From positions 124,001 to 188,000 of the forward strand of contig JAODBD010000003.1 of NCBI GenBank assembly GCA_025463785.1: 64,000 nt of DNA, given 5' to 3'. The translations under genes were made by a program, and so were the position numbers. Shown in pieces: positions 8,993 through 18,513 of this stretch. The DNA comes from Glaciihabitans sp. (GTDB taxonomy: Bacteria > Actinomycetota > Actinomycetes > Actinomycetales > Microbacteriaceae). The notes beneath the pieces were generated by a model. That model was not told where the DNA came from and searched no databases. It was given only the letters and a program-made list of their open reading frames with translations. How positions within the stretch are numbered: the stretch's first letter is position 1; every line of letters begins with the position of its first letter.

Positions 8993-10200
8993 CGTCTCGC
9001 AGCCCACTCCATGACCCAGCGGCTCGAGTCATCCTGTTGCTTGAGCATTGTTCCGGGACCCGACAGACGATTTGGCGCCAGGAGGAACGAGGCATCGAGC
9101 TGGCTGCCGTTGGACTTGGTGATCGATAGGACGGCCGTCGTGCTGGTCGACCCTCCGCCGTTATAGAACGACCCGGACCGCGATCCGTGGATACTCGAGC
9201 GTGGGATCACGAGGAACGGCAGGAGCTGCGTCCTGACGCGACTAAGCAGAATGACGCGCTCCCGGTCGAACACGAAATAGTCGGTCAGTCGATCGCGCGC
9301 TCCGGGGATGCTCATCAAATGGGTCCCCAGGAGTTCGGCGACCAGATCGGTGCCAACAACCCTGCCGGCGAACGCGTGGGCATCCGGGAATGCGCGCCTG
9401 AGCTGGCTCAGGTAGTAGTTCTGCGGCCCGAATTGAAAGGCGATGATCGGGATGAGGATGGCTGCTAGAAGAGCCACACCAAGACAAATGGGCCCAAGGA
9501 TATTTAGCAGATCGTCGTCGGGGTATACGGTCGTGAGAACACAGTTCACGACCACTGTTAGGGCCGCCAGCGCTGTCCAGAACACAGCGCCGCGTCGATG
9601 CAAGACAACCTGCCATGGCGTGAGCGCAACTTCAAGCGGTCCTAGCACTGCACCCGAGGTAATCCCGGATGCCTGAGCAGATTCACGGGCCACGGCAGGT
9701 CGCACCACATGCCCGGTTCTTGGATCAATACCGTCGACTTGGTCGAATGACGTCAGGAGTGTGGTGTACCCGGCTTCAACTTCCGCGTGCTGCCGGACCG
9801 TAGCAAAGGCGGATATCCGCCATGCTCCGACCGGCGTGAGCGTGACTAGCAGAATCAGGGTCCCGATGCACACCACAATCATGAGGGTGAGATTTTCTGA
9901 CCTGCGAATTGCGTCAAGGAAGATCATGAACAACACGATTCCGAGCAGGATCGCGCCAGTGCCGCTCCAGATCACGCCGTTGAACAAACGCCAGGCGCCT
10001 CGTGCGGAGATGCCGGGTAACTGTCGATGATCCCGCTGAGTCACCCGGCGGTCCTCGCTGCGCCACTTGCCAAACGGGTACGCGCGCCAGACGCGCGGAC
10101 CGACCTCGTCGGCAGTACGCAGGCGTCCGGCGTTGTCATTGGGCAAGAATATCGGGGGAACCACAACTGCGCGGCACCGGATGATCAGCGTGCCCTCCAT
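8989..10200 (-). CDS. Uncharacterised membrane protein
   Basis: About 403 residues, not recognised. Hydrophobic segments: two near the N-terminal third (FNGVIWSGTGAILLGIVLFMIFL; LTLMIVVCIGTLILLVTL) and two in the middle (VFWTALAALTVVVNCVLTTVY; LGPICLGVALLAAILIPIIAF). Between them is a ~80-residue soluble part, and the C-terminal ~130 residues look like a small beta-rich domain (YFVFDRERVILLSRVRTQLLPFLVIP). Base composition and codon use look more relaxed than in the flanking genes, a possible sign of transfer. The start is uncertain: ATG at 10200 is used, GTG at 10209 is the ORF limit, and internal starts are possible. It stands alone between convergent SGNH and the lactate operon. Confidence 0.62.
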   Translation of the reverse strand: MEGTLIIRCRAVVVPPIFLPNDNAGRLRTADEVGPRVWRAYPFGKWRSEDRRVTQRDHRQLPGISARGAWRLFNGVIWSGTGAILLGIVLFMIFLDAIRRSENLTLMIVVCIGTLILLVTLTPVGAWRISAFATVRQHAEVEAGYTTLLTSFDQVDGIDPRTGHVVRPAVARESAQASGITSGAVLGPLEVALTPWQVVLHRRGAVFWTALAALTVVVNCVLTTVYPDDDLLNILGPICLGVALLAAILIPIIAFQFGPQNYYLSQLRRAFPDAHAFAGRVVGTDLVAELLGTHLMSIPGARDRLTDYFVFDRERVILLSRVRTQLLPFLVIPRSSIHGSRSGSFYNGGGSTSTTAVLSITKSNGSQLDASFLLAPNRLSGPGTMLKQQDDSSRWVMEWAARR

Positions 10201-10251
10201 GAACGCCACGCCGATGACGCGAGACCACGCTCACGTGGCCCGCGTCGCGAG

Positions 10252-10287
10252 CGGACGAGCGGCAACCACCACAGTGCCGCTCGCCCG
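10252..10287 (-). terminator. Terminator hairpin after the lactate dehydrogenase gene
   Basis: Arms CGGACGAGCGGCA / TGCCGCTCGCCCG form a 13-bp stem with one mismatch and a 10-nt loop, 9 bp downstream of the L-lactate dehydrogenase stop. No long T-run follows. Confidence 0.65.
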
Positions 10288-10296
10288 AGCCTTCGA

Positions 10297-11526
10297 TCAG
10301 CCGCGCGGAATGAGCCGCTGCAGCTGCGTCACGTGTGCCGGCGTTAGCTCCTCGAGGCTGGACACCCCGAGCAGTCGCATGGTGCGCGTGATCTGCTCCG
10401 AGAGAATGGTGATCGCGCGGTCGACGCCTTCGCGCCCACCAGCCATCAAGCCGTAGAGGTAGGCACGCCCGATGAGCGTGAACCTGGCACCGAGCGCGAC
10501 CGCCGCCACAACATCCGCGCCACTCATGATGCCCGTGTCGAGGTGAACTTCGAGGTCTTTGCCGACCTCGCGCACCACCTCAGGCAACAGATGGAACGGG
10601 ATGGGTGCCCGGTCGAGTTGGCGCCCGCCGTGGTTCGACAGGGTGATGCCATCGACGCCCATGGATGCCAGCTTCCTGGCGTCATCCACGTTCTGAACGC
10701 CCTTGACGACGAGTTTGCCCGGCCACTGTTCCTTGATCCAAGCCAGGTCATCGAAGGTGACCGTCGGGTCGAACATCGAGTCGAGCAGTTCGCCAACTGT
10801 GCCCGACCACCGGTCGAGTGAGGCGAAGGCCAGCGGCTCTGTGGTGAGGAAGTTGATCCACCACGCTGGCCTCGGCAGCGCGTTGATAACAGTGCCGAGC
10901 GTGAGTTGCGGCGGGATTGAGAACCCGTTGCGCTTATCCCGAAGGCGCGCGCCGGCGACCGGAACGTCGACCGTGACCAGCAGCGTGTCGAACCCCGCGG
11001 CGGCCGCCCGGTCGACGAGCGCCATCGAGCGATCGCGGTCCTTCCACATGTACAGCTGGAACCAGTTGCGACCGTCGGGGTTGGCCGCCTTCACATCTTC
11101 GATCGCCGTGGTGCCCATGGTGGACAGCGAGAAGGGGATGCCGGCGGCGGCAGCAGCTCCCGCTCCCGCGAGCTCGCCCTCGGACTGCATCATGCGGGTG
11201 AAGCCAGTCGGCGCTATCCCGAACGGGAGGGCGACGGGTCCACCGAGCACGGTCGAGGAGGTGTCGACCTTCGATACGTCGCGGAGGATCCCCGGGTTGA
11301 ACTGGATGTCCTCGAAGGCCTGGCGCGCCCGCGCGAGCGAGATCTCTGCCTCGGCCGCGCCCTCGGTGTAGTCGAACGGAGCGGTCGGAGTGCGCCGCAT
11401 TGCGATCGTGCGGAGATCCCAGATAGTGAGGGCGCCATCCAGTCGACGCTTCTTCGCGTTGAGCTCGGGCTTCTTGAATTTCATCAGCGGCGCGAGATCC
11501 CGCGGCCGGGGAAAGCGTCGTTTCAC
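10297..11526 (-). CDS. lldD: FMN-dependent L-lactate dehydrogenase / alpha-hydroxy-acid oxidase
   Basis: 409 residues of the FMN-dependent alpha-hydroxy-acid dehydrogenase family. Visible: [15 protein letters not shown] with the catalytic His and substrate Arg, and [35 protein letters not shown] for FMN phosphate binding. The N-terminal block [26 protein letters not shown] is typical of actinobacterial LldD-like proteins. GTG at 11526 is chosen because it preserves this N terminus and overlaps the upstream stop (GTGA). It would oxidise L-lactate to pyruvate at the membrane. Position next to RhaEW, whose dehydrogenase half makes L-lactate from L-lactaldehyde, suggests it completes rhamnose degradation. 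Confidence 0.9.
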   Translation of the reverse strand: MKRRFPRPRDLAPLMKFKKPELNAKKRRLDGALTIWDLRTIAMRRTPTAPFDYTEGAAEAEISLARARQAFEDIQFNPGILRDVSKVDTSSTVLGGPVALPFGIAPTGFTRMMQSEGELAGAGAAAAAGIPFSLSTMGTTAIEDVKAANPDGRNWFQLYMWKDRDRSMALVDRAAAAGFDTLLVTVDVPVAGARLRDKRNGFSIPPQLTLGTVINALPRPAWWINFLTTEPLAFASLDRWSGTVGELLDSMFDPTVTFDDLAWIKEQWPGKLVVKGVQNVDDARKLASMGVDGITLSNHGGRQLDRAPIPFHLLPEVVREVGKDLEVHLDTGIMSGADVVAAVALGARFTLIGRAYLYGLMAGGREGVDRAITILSEQITRTMRLLGVSSLEELTPAHVTQLQRLIPRG

Positions 11527-12440
11527 TGTGCTGGTCCTTTGTCGATGACGATGTGTTTTGGCGGCAGGCCCTGCCGAAGAAGACCGATTTGCTCGACGAC
11601 GAGCGGGTCGATGCGGTCGAGCATGCTCAACACGTTCCCGCCGAGGTGCGGGCTGACGAGCGAGCCGGGAAGCGACCAAAGGGGATGCCCAGCAGGCAGT
11701 GGCTCCGGGTCGAAGACGTCGAGCGCGCTGCGAAGCGCCCCGGACCGGACTCGCTCGACCAGTGCATCCGTGTCGACGATGGAGCCGCGCGAGACATTGA
11801 CGAGCAGCGCGCCTCCCGGCAGCTGGTCAAGGAATGCCGCGTTTACGAGCCCGCGCGTCTCATCGCTCAGGGGCACCGCGATGATCACGATGTCGGCTTC
11901 CGGGAGCAACGCCGGGAGCTCGTCGACCGAGTGGATGTCGTTCCGGGCAGTGCGGGCAACCCGAGTCAGCGTGGCGCCAAACCCGGCCATCCGCTTCTCG
12001 ACCTCACGACCGATGCCGCCGACTCCGACGAGCAGGACCCGGCGACCAATCAGCCCGGGATACGCCGGACGCTCCCAGTTCTCGGCCGCCTGGTTGCGTG
12101 CGACTTCGGGCCAGCCACGCTGGCTGGCGAGCACGAGGGTCAGCGCGAGCTCAGCTGTGGGAGCTTCGTGCACCCCGACCGCGTTGCAGAAAGCGACACC
12201 GTGCGGCACAAAGTTTGCAGCACCGTCGTAGCCGAGCGATTGGCTCTGCACGTAGCGAACCTCGCCCGCAAGCTGGGTGAGCGCGTCGTAGGTCACGACA
12301 TATGGGATGACCAGCAGGTCGATCACGCGGCCGATGGGTTCATCTCCCGCACGCCAGACCACGAGGTCGACATCGGTATCGACGGTGGGGCGAAGCCTCG
12401 CCAGCATCGCGTCATCCGGTAATGCGACAGTGATGTTCAC
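11523..12440 (-). CDS. D-isomer-specific 2-hydroxyacid dehydrogenase
   Basis: 305 residues. NAD-binding Rossmann motif [17 protein letters not shown] near residue 140; catalytic Arg in NVSRGSIVD, Glu in DVFDPEPLP, and His in SPHLGGN. It reduces or oxidises a 2-oxo/2-hydroxy acid; the true substrate is not deducible. It sits between the GntR regulator and the L-lactate dehydrogenase with 4-bp overlaps on both sides, so the three genes form one translation-coupled operon concerned with hydroxy acids, adjoining the rhamnose genes. Confidence 0.9.
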   Translation of the reverse strand: MNITVALPDDAMLARLRPTVDTDVDLVVWRAGDEPIGRVIDLLVIPYVVTYDALTQLAGEVRYVQSQSLGYDGAANFVPHGVAFCNAVGVHEAPTAELALTLVLASQRGWPEVARNQAAENWERPAYPGLIGRRVLLVGVGGIGREVEKRMAGFGATLTRVARTARNDIHSVDELPALLPEADIVIIAVPLSDETRGLVNAAFLDQLPGGALLVNVSRGSIVDTDALVERVRSGALRSALDVFDPEPLPAGHPLWSLPGSLVSPHLGGNVLSMLDRIDPLVVEQIGLLRQGLPPKHIVIDKGPAQ

Positions 12441-13099
12441 CTTGTGCCCGCCTTCGCGTCGTAGTGTTCGAGCAGCCGCTGCTGCGACCGCGCAATGTGC
12501 TCTCGCGTGAGGCGTTCGGCGAGGGTCGAGTCGCCCGCGGTCACGGCGTCCAGGATGCCCTGGTGCTCGGCCACGACATCCCGTGTGCTTCGCAGGTGAT
12601 TGGCGAGTACCTGGCCGATGCAGAGTTCGATCTCGCCCATGAGCAGTGAGTGCATCCTGACGAGACGCGAGCTGGACTGACCGGTCACGAGCGCGCGATG
12701 GAAGGCAATGTCGAGTGGAGCGTACGCCGTCTCACCCGACTGCAGCGCGCGGTGCGCCGCAAGCGCTTCGGCTGGGATCGTTCCCGACTGCGCGAGCCGG
12801 GCGATGGCCGCACCTTCGACAATGGCGCGGCTGTCGAGGAGGTCGACGATGTCATCCCGACTCAGTTCTGGAACTCGCGCAGCCTGATGGGCTTCGCGTC
12901 GCAGGAGACCCTCGGCCACCAGCCGCTCGATCGCCATCTTGGCTGTGGGGCGGGCGACGCCGAACTGCTCGGCCACGGCCGACTCAGTGAAGGTCGCGCC
13001 GGCCGCATCGGCCTGCGACAGGATGCGCGTGCGAAGGTCGTCGTAGATCGCGCTCGGAAGGACCATGGAAACCGTCTGCTGCGCCACAGTATGTCCCAT
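12437..13099 (-). CDS. GntR-family regulator (FadR/FCD subfamily)
   Basis: About 220 residues: N-terminal winged helix (AIYDDLRTRILSQADAAG, FTESAVAEQFGVARPTAKMAIERLVAEGLLRRE) and an all-helical C-terminal FCD-like domain (~85-215). It is first in the operon with the two hydroxy-acid dehydrogenases (ATGA overlap) and just downstream of a double FadR-type operator at 13127-13157, so autoregulation with a hydroxy acid such as lactate as effector is likely (inference, by analogy to LldR). Start is uncertain among GTG 13102, ATG 13099 and ATG 13066. Confidence 0.9.
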   Translation of the reverse strand: MGHTVAQQTVSMVLPSAIYDDLRTRILSQADAAGATFTESAVAEQFGVARPTAKMAIERLVAEGLLRREAHQAARVPELSRDDIVDLLDSRAIVEGAAIARLAQSGTIPAEALAAHRALQSGETAYAPLDIAFHRALVTGQSSSRLVRMHSLLMGEIELCIGQVLANHLRSTRDVVAEHQGILDAVTAGDSTLAERLTREHIARSQQRLLEHYDAKAGTR

Positions 13100-13126
13100 C
13101 ACGATCGAAAGGCGGCCCGGCGACCG

Positions 13127-13157
13127 CTGTATGACAATCTAGCAGATTGTTATACAA
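13127..13157. promoter_or_regulatory. Dual GntR/FadR-type operator
   Basis: Arms TGTATGACAATCT (13128-13140) and AGATTGTTATACA (13144-13156) form an inverted repeat matching 12 of 13 positions. It contains two FadR-type cores, CTGTATGACAA (13127) and TTGTTATACAA (13147), the second matching TNGTNNNACNA fully. Their centres are 20 bp apart. It lies directly upstream of the GntR gene and after the rhamnosidase stop. Confidence 0.75.
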
Positions 13158-13171
13158 CAGCGCCGGGCGTT

Positions 13172-15649
13172 TTAGAGCGCCTCGAACCGAAGCTGATGGT
13201 CTCCCGCCGCCAGGTCGTGCCTGCTACCGCCCGCATCCACAAAGGTGAACGGCACCGGGCTGCTGATCGTCGCCAGCCCATCGCGGAGTTGCATGGAAAC
13301 CAGGCCGTACGGCGTGGGAACCGAGCCGGCCAACTCGGTCAGTGGACCCGGTGCCGGCGCAATGAGCGCGCGGGCATAGCCGGGCGCTTCCGGTCGGATG
13401 CCGAGAACATAGGAGACGAGATCCCTGGTCGGCGTGCTGCTCCAGCCGTGGACCGGCGTTCCCCACCCCCAGCACTCGCCGAAGGTGTCATATCCATCGA
13501 CGAGGAACTGTGACCAGCGACGCATGAGCGTCACCAGGTCGGCCGCGCGTCCAGCTTGGGCGACCGCGTCGTGGATGACATAGCTGTAGAACGGCTCCGC
13601 GAGCACGATTTCGGTGTCAACATCCCAATCGATCGTCTGGACGCCGCGTGCCTGGTCTGCCATCTTCTGTGTGTCGTACCCGCCGTCGTTGCCGCCGATC
13701 CACGACCGCACGACGAGAGCGTCCGGATCGGTGATGACGTCGATGATGCGCGACCACCGTTCGCGTGGAGCGAGGCCTGCGACGATGGCTGTCGCACCGG
13801 CCGCCTGGGACGCCGCAGGCATCTTCTGTCCGCCCAGGAAATGATCGGTATAGCTGCCGCGTTCTTCGTCCCAGAAGTCTTCGAACCCCTCCTTTGCCCT
13901 CGCCCAGTGAGCGCCCGCCCAGCGCGCGGACGCGGCGTTGCCGACGATCTCGCAGATCTCCGCATACTCGGCGAGGCCGCGCGCCCAAAGGGCCGTCAGG
14001 ATGCTGCTTCGCCCGGTCGAGAAGACACTCGACCAGTCGACCAGGTCCCATTCGGGGACGTCGCTGATGGTCCCGCGCTCATCGACGTAGGGTTCGTACC
14101 AGCGAAGGATTTTCTCGACCGTCGGCAGTACCGCAAGAAGCTCATCGGTGGCGCCGTCGAACATCAGCAGGTTGTACACACCGTGCACCCAGTGCAGCGC
14201 CCAGTCTGGGATGGTGACGCCGCCGCCGGCCTCGATTTCGCCGACGACGGTCATCGGCAGCATGTGGTCGCCGCGGGGAGAGTCGCCGAGCGTGATGTAG
14301 TTGCGCGCGAGCCGCCAGTCGGTATTGGTGGTCAGATGCACCAGTTGGTGAACCACGCCATCGCCAACCCAGGCACGCTGTTCGCGCGTCGGGCAGTCGG
14401 TGAAGGCGTCGAAGGAGTTCATCGCAACCGTGCGACGTCCGGCGGTGTACAGCGCGTTGATCTCCTCATCGTTCGAGCGGAAGAACGCCTCGCCCTGCCA
14501 CGGGTAGCTGAATTCGCGCACGCGAATCCCGCGCACCGTGATCTCAGCATCAGCATCCGCATGGATGACGAGGTGAAGGTAGCGCAGGCCGTTCAACTCG
14601 AGCGATGAGTAGACGTCCTCATCACCGCGCGCGATGTACTGCCCGCCCATGTGCGGCGCAGACAACAGCGAGATACCCGAATCGAACGAGTACTCGCGGT
14701 AGTGCAGCTCGACGAACGTTCCGGAAGGTGCGTCCAGCTCGACTTCGACGAAACCCGCAACGATGCGACCAAAGTCGACCGAAATGTGCTGCAGGGTTTC
14801 GGCAGACAGCTTCGCCTTCACCGGAAGGGATGCGGGCGTTGCTCCGCCCGACGCATCCAGCACCTGGCGGACGCGGTCCGCCGGATGGTCGCTACCCCAC
14901 AAACCCGGACGGTCCCGGGTGGAGCTGTCGGTCAACGCCGTTGCCGCAACGATTGGGCCCGTCAGCGCGCCGATTCCACGTTCGAGCAGTGCCCCATACG
15001 GGTCGGTGGGCGGCTGGGAACGCGCGAATCCGCCGATGTGCGTGGTGCTGAGGATGGCGGCGTCATCCCAGGACGAGTCGTCGAACGAGGATGCCATCCA
15101 GTCAGCGGGCAGCTCCCGCGCGTCGAGCTTCTCCACCGGGACGCCGTCGAAGTTGACCTGCGCGAACGCCGTCCAGGCCGTCGACCGGCGCACCTTCCAT
15201 GATTCGTCGGAAACCAGCATCCCGGTCCCGAGTTGCGCTTCGAAGACGAGCAGCGCGTCAGTCCCGAGGCCACCGCTTGCCGGCGCGGGCTGCCAGAACG
15301 CGTTCGCCCGGCCGTAATAGCTGACGAGGACTGCGATCGTATTGCTGCCAGCCGTGAGGAATGGCGCGAGGTCGTATTCGTCGTAGCGCAGTCGGCGCGG
15401 CTGTGAACGAATCGGGCCGCGACCCACCTCGGTGCCGTTGACGAACAGCACGTATCGGGAGTCCGCGGTGAGCCGCGCCGGCACGCTCGAGGGCACCACG
15501 GTGAGGTCGAGAGATCGACGGTAGTGCACCCGCGAGAACTCGTGCCGCCCGAGGTCACCGCCGAACGTGATCTCACCTTCCGGCCGCGGTGGCTGCTCGG
15601 CTGCGATCCAGTGCCCGTGCCAGCGGATGCCGGGGAAAGTGGTCGTCAT
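13172..15649 (-). CDS. Alpha-L-rhamnosidase (GH78), short form
   Basis: 825-residue cytoplasmic GH78 protein: N-terminal beta-sandwich domains (~1-370), an (alpha/alpha)6 catalytic barrel (~380-720) with the GH78 acidic block DCPTREQRAWVGDG near residue 418, and a C-terminal beta domain. No signal peptide, so it removes rhamnose from imported rhamnosides. It begins 2 bp after the stop of the second GH78 gene with a GGGAAGG Shine-Dalgarno. Two different rhamnosidases in tandem suggest complementary linkage or aglycone preferences. Last gene of the long rhamnose operon. Confidence 0.88.
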   Translation of the reverse strand: MTTTFPGIRWHGHWIAAEQPPRPEGEITFGGDLGRHEFSRVHYRRSLDLTVVPSSVPARLTADSRYVLFVNGTEVGRGPIRSQPRRLRYDEYDLAPFLTAGSNTIAVLVSYYGRANAFWQPAPASGGLGTDALLVFEAQLGTGMLVSDESWKVRRSTAWTAFAQVNFDGVPVEKLDARELPADWMASSFDDSSWDDAAILSTTHIGGFARSQPPTDPYGALLERGIGALTGPIVAATALTDSSTRDRPGLWGSDHPADRVRQVLDASGGATPASLPVKAKLSAETLQHISVDFGRIVAGFVEVELDAPSGTFVELHYREYSFDSGISLLSAPHMGGQYIARGDEDVYSSLELNGLRYLHLVIHADADAEITVRGIRVREFSYPWQGEAFFRSNDEEINALYTAGRRTVAMNSFDAFTDCPTREQRAWVGDGVVHQLVHLTTNTDWRLARNYITLGDSPRGDHMLPMTVVGEIEAGGGVTIPDWALHWVHGVYNLLMFDGATDELLAVLPTVEKILRWYEPYVDERGTISDVPEWDLVDWSSVFSTGRSSILTALWARGLAEYAEICEIVGNAASARWAGAHWARAKEGFEDFWDEERGSYTDHFLGGQKMPAASQAAGATAIVAGLAPRERWSRIIDVITDPDALVVRSWIGGNDGGYDTQKMADQARGVQTIDWDVDTEIVLAEPFYSYVIHDAVAQAGRAADLVTLMRRWSQFLVDGYDTFGECWGWGTPVHGWSSTPTRDLVSYVLGIRPEAPGYARALIAPAPGPLTELAGSVPTPYGLVSMQLRDGLATISSPVPFTFVDAGGSRHDLAAGDHQLRFEAL

Positions 15650-15651
15650 GG

Positions 15652-18471
15652 CTATGCCTTCCCGTGACGCGACGCGTTCAGCTGGTCGAGCGAGGCTTCC
15701 ACGGCGACGCGCACGCGCGGCGGCATCTGGCCCAGTGGCTCACCAAGAGTGCGTCCCGACGTCCATTTCGTGTGACGGCGGAACACGGCGGCAGCGTGCT
15801 CGTTGCTCGCGGCGATCGCCTTCCAGACGGCGGCGTATGCGTCCGGATCGTCCACGATCGCGGCGAGCGACGTGTCAACCGTGAGTGGCGCTGCACCCGC
15901 GGCCGCGGCGGGCACCTCGACCGTCCACTCGTGCGACCCCGATCCGACAATGATGGTGTCGGTCGAACCGGGCAGCACTACCTCTGCGGTCGTATTTGCC
16001 GGGATGGTCGCGGACACGGTCACGGAGTCGCCGTGGCGCGCCCATCCCGAACTCGCCAGACCGTACGGGGTTTCGTGGGTCGCGGTCGCGTATTCGAACC
16101 CGTCGAGCGGATGCGGCGCGATCCGAATCGACCGGTATCCGGGAGCGGCCGGCGCGAGGCCCGCCACAGAGCGATGCAGCCAGTCGGCCACCGCGCCGAG
16201 CGCGTAATGATTGAACGACGTCATCTCGCCGGGGTTGATCGATCCGTCCTCAAGCATGCTGTCCCAACGCTCCCAAATCGTGGTGGCCCCCATGGTCACG
16301 GGGTAGAGCCAGGACGGGTTTTCAGTCTGGGTCAGAAGGCGGGCGGCCGCGTCGAGATGCCCGGTATTCGTCAGCGCATCCGTGATGAGCGGCGTTCCGA
16401 CGAAACCGGTCCCGATGCGGTAACCGGCCGCACGGGTCAGCTCGGCCAGCCGATCGCCCATGACCTGCTTCTGCGCCTCGTCACGATAGAGGCCGAACAT
16501 GATCGCGGTGGCGTATCCGGTCTGGGCGTCTGACATCATGCGACCGGATGCGCTGACATACTCGGCGAGGAACGCCGCGTGGATCTTCTCCCGCAGGCCG
16601 CCGTACTTCTCCGCTTCGTCGGACTTGCCGAGCACCTCAGCCGCGCGGGCCGTGAAATCGACCGAACGGTAGAGGTAGGCGCTCGCGACAATATCGGGAT
16701 CGGTCTTGGCGTCCGCGGGGAAGTCGGGGGACGCATCCGGATCCAGCCAGTCGCCGAACTGGAATCGATCTTCCCAGAGCATCCGCTCGCCGCTGATTCC
16801 GAGCAGTGTGTCTGACCACGACTTCATGCTCTCGAACTGGTCGGCCAGCACGCGAGTGTTGCCGAAGCGCTCGTGCAGGACAGTAGGCACGACGGTCGCC
16901 GCGTCACCCCAGGCCGCGGCAGGCGAGACACTGTCGGTGAGGACGCTCGGGATGATGAACGGAACGATGCCCCCTGCGGCCTGCTGCTCGAGTGCGAGGT
17001 CGACCAGCCATCCTGAGAGGAACCCGTCTGCCTCGAACAGGAAGCTTGCGGTTGGCGAGAATACCTGGATATCGCCCGTCCAGCCGAGGCGCTCATCGCG
17101 CTGGGGGCAGTCGGTCGGCAGGTACAGGAAGTTGCCCTTCATGCCCCAGACGACGTTCTCGTGCAGGCGGTTGACCAGCGCGTGCGAGCTGTCAAACCAA
17201 CCCGTGCGCTCCATGTCGCTGTGGATGACGATCGCTGTAACAGCGCTCGGGTCCAGTTCGCCGGGCCAGTTGTCGAGTTGCGCATAGCGGAAGCCGTGGA
17301 AAGTGAACGCTGGTTCCCAGGTCTCAACGCCCGTACCAGCGAGCGTGAAGTGGTCGGTCGCGGCGGCGTTGCGAAGTGGACGGATGCCCAACTCGCCGTT
17401 CTCAAGAACCTCGGCATGTCGCAGAGTGATGGTGTGGCCACGCTCTCCAGTCACGGTGATGCGCAGGCGACCGACAAGGTTCTGCCCAAAGTCGAGGATC
17501 TTCGCTCCGCTGGGGGCATCGATGATTTCGCTTACTGCTACCTCGTCGATCGCGCGCACGGCGGGAGCCGACCGCGGCACGGGCACGGGGTAATCCTCTT
17601 CGTCCACTCGTACCGGCGACCAGCTGACGTCCTCGAAGGCGGGCTGCGACCATCCGGCAATCTCGCGCCTCGCGTCGTAGGTCTCGCCCGCATAGATGCC
17701 GCTTCCGATAATTGGGCCCTCCGCGGTGGCCTTCCAACGCGAATTGGTCGATACGGTGGCGGTTGAGCCGTCGACGTAGTCGATGATCAGCTGGGCTGCG
17801 GCCGCAGGGTTCGAACCATAGAACGGCGCAGCACCCTCGCGGAAGCCGAAGTGCTCGGTGTACCAGGCGCCGGCAAGCGTGATGCCGATTGCGTTCGCGC
17901 CCTGGGTGAGCAGCGACGTCACATCCGTGGTCTCGTGCACCAGGTGGTATTGATAACTTGTCCAGCCGGGCTTCAGGATCTGGTCGTCCACTTCCCTGCC
18001 GTTGATCTCGGCCTGGTAAGCGCCATGGGCGGTCGCGTACAGGGTCGCTTTAGCGACGGGTGCGGTCACCTCGAATTCGGTGCGCAACAGAACCGGTTGG
18101 GCGACAGCTTCCGGGTTAGCGAGGCCGATCATGCTGGCATCCCAGTCGCCGTCGGCCAGGAAGCCGGCGAAGATCGGCTGCGGGCCGCTCCAGTCGGATA
18201 AGGTGCCATCTTCGCCGGTCACTCGAACGCGGATCTCATGCATCGTGCGGGGTTGGATCTCGTCGAATGGCCACTCCACGAGAACCGAATCTCGCCCGGT
18301 GAGGATGACGGGCGTGCCCCCATCGAGTTCGAGTTCGGCGCTCGCCTGCAGCCATCCGGGGGTCGTTGCCGCTGTCTTCCAGCTCAGGCGCGGCTTCGCG
18401 ATCGCGACATCGGTGCTGTCGGTGCGAAGTTCGGCGCGAACGGAAAGAACGCGGACGGTGTTGTTACTCAT
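15652..18471 (-). CDS. Alpha-L-rhamnosidase (GH78), long form
   Basis: 939 residues with classical Bac_rhamnosidase order: N-terminal Ig-like and jelly-roll domains, catalytic (alpha/alpha)6 domain with LPTDCPQRDERLGWTGDIQVF near 450 (acidic residues of this block are the general acid/base side), and a C-terminal beta domain. No signal peptide, hence intracellular. AGGAGAG Shine-Dalgarno before ATG 18471. The last ~70 residues (after ATIPANTTAEVVLPGSTD) extend the usual C-terminal sheet. It lies 42 bp behind the rhamnulokinase gene. Substrate (flavonoid glycoside, pectin or glycan rhamnose) is not visible. Confidence 0.92.
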   Translation of the reverse strand: MSNNTVRVLSVRAELRTDSTDVAIAKPRLSWKTAATTPGWLQASAELELDGGTPVILTGRDSVLVEWPFDEIQPRTMHEIRVRVTGEDGTLSDWSGPQPIFAGFLADGDWDASMIGLANPEAVAQPVLLRTEFEVTAPVAKATLYATAHGAYQAEINGREVDDQILKPGWTSYQYHLVHETTDVTSLLTQGANAIGITLAGAWYTEHFGFREGAAPFYGSNPAAAAQLIIDYVDGSTATVSTNSRWKATAEGPIIGSGIYAGETYDARREIAGWSQPAFEDVSWSPVRVDEEDYPVPVPRSAPAVRAIDEVAVSEIIDAPSGAKILDFGQNLVGRLRITVTGERGHTITLRHAEVLENGELGIRPLRNAAATDHFTLAGTGVETWEPAFTFHGFRYAQLDNWPGELDPSAVTAIVIHSDMERTGWFDSSHALVNRLHENVVWGMKGNFLYLPTDCPQRDERLGWTGDIQVFSPTASFLFEADGFLSGWLVDLALEQQAAGGIVPFIIPSVLTDSVSPAAAWGDAATVVPTVLHERFGNTRVLADQFESMKSWSDTLLGISGERMLWEDRFQFGDWLDPDASPDFPADAKTDPDIVASAYLYRSVDFTARAAEVLGKSDEAEKYGGLREKIHAAFLAEYVSASGRMMSDAQTGYATAIMFGLYRDEAQKQVMGDRLAELTRAAGYRIGTGFVGTPLITDALTNTGHLDAAARLLTQTENPSWLYPVTMGATTIWERWDSMLEDGSINPGEMTSFNHYALGAVADWLHRSVAGLAPAAPGYRSIRIAPHPLDGFEYATATHETPYGLASSGWARHGDSVTVSATIPANTTAEVVLPGSTDTIIVGSGSHEWTVEVPAAAAGAAPLTVDTSLAAIVDDPDAYAAVWKAIAASNEHAAAVFRRHTKWTSGRTLGEPLGQMPPRVRVAVEASLDQLNASRHGKA

Positions 18472-18513
18472 GACTCTCCTGTGAGTTATTCGATGGAACG
18501 GGTGGTGCGCTGG

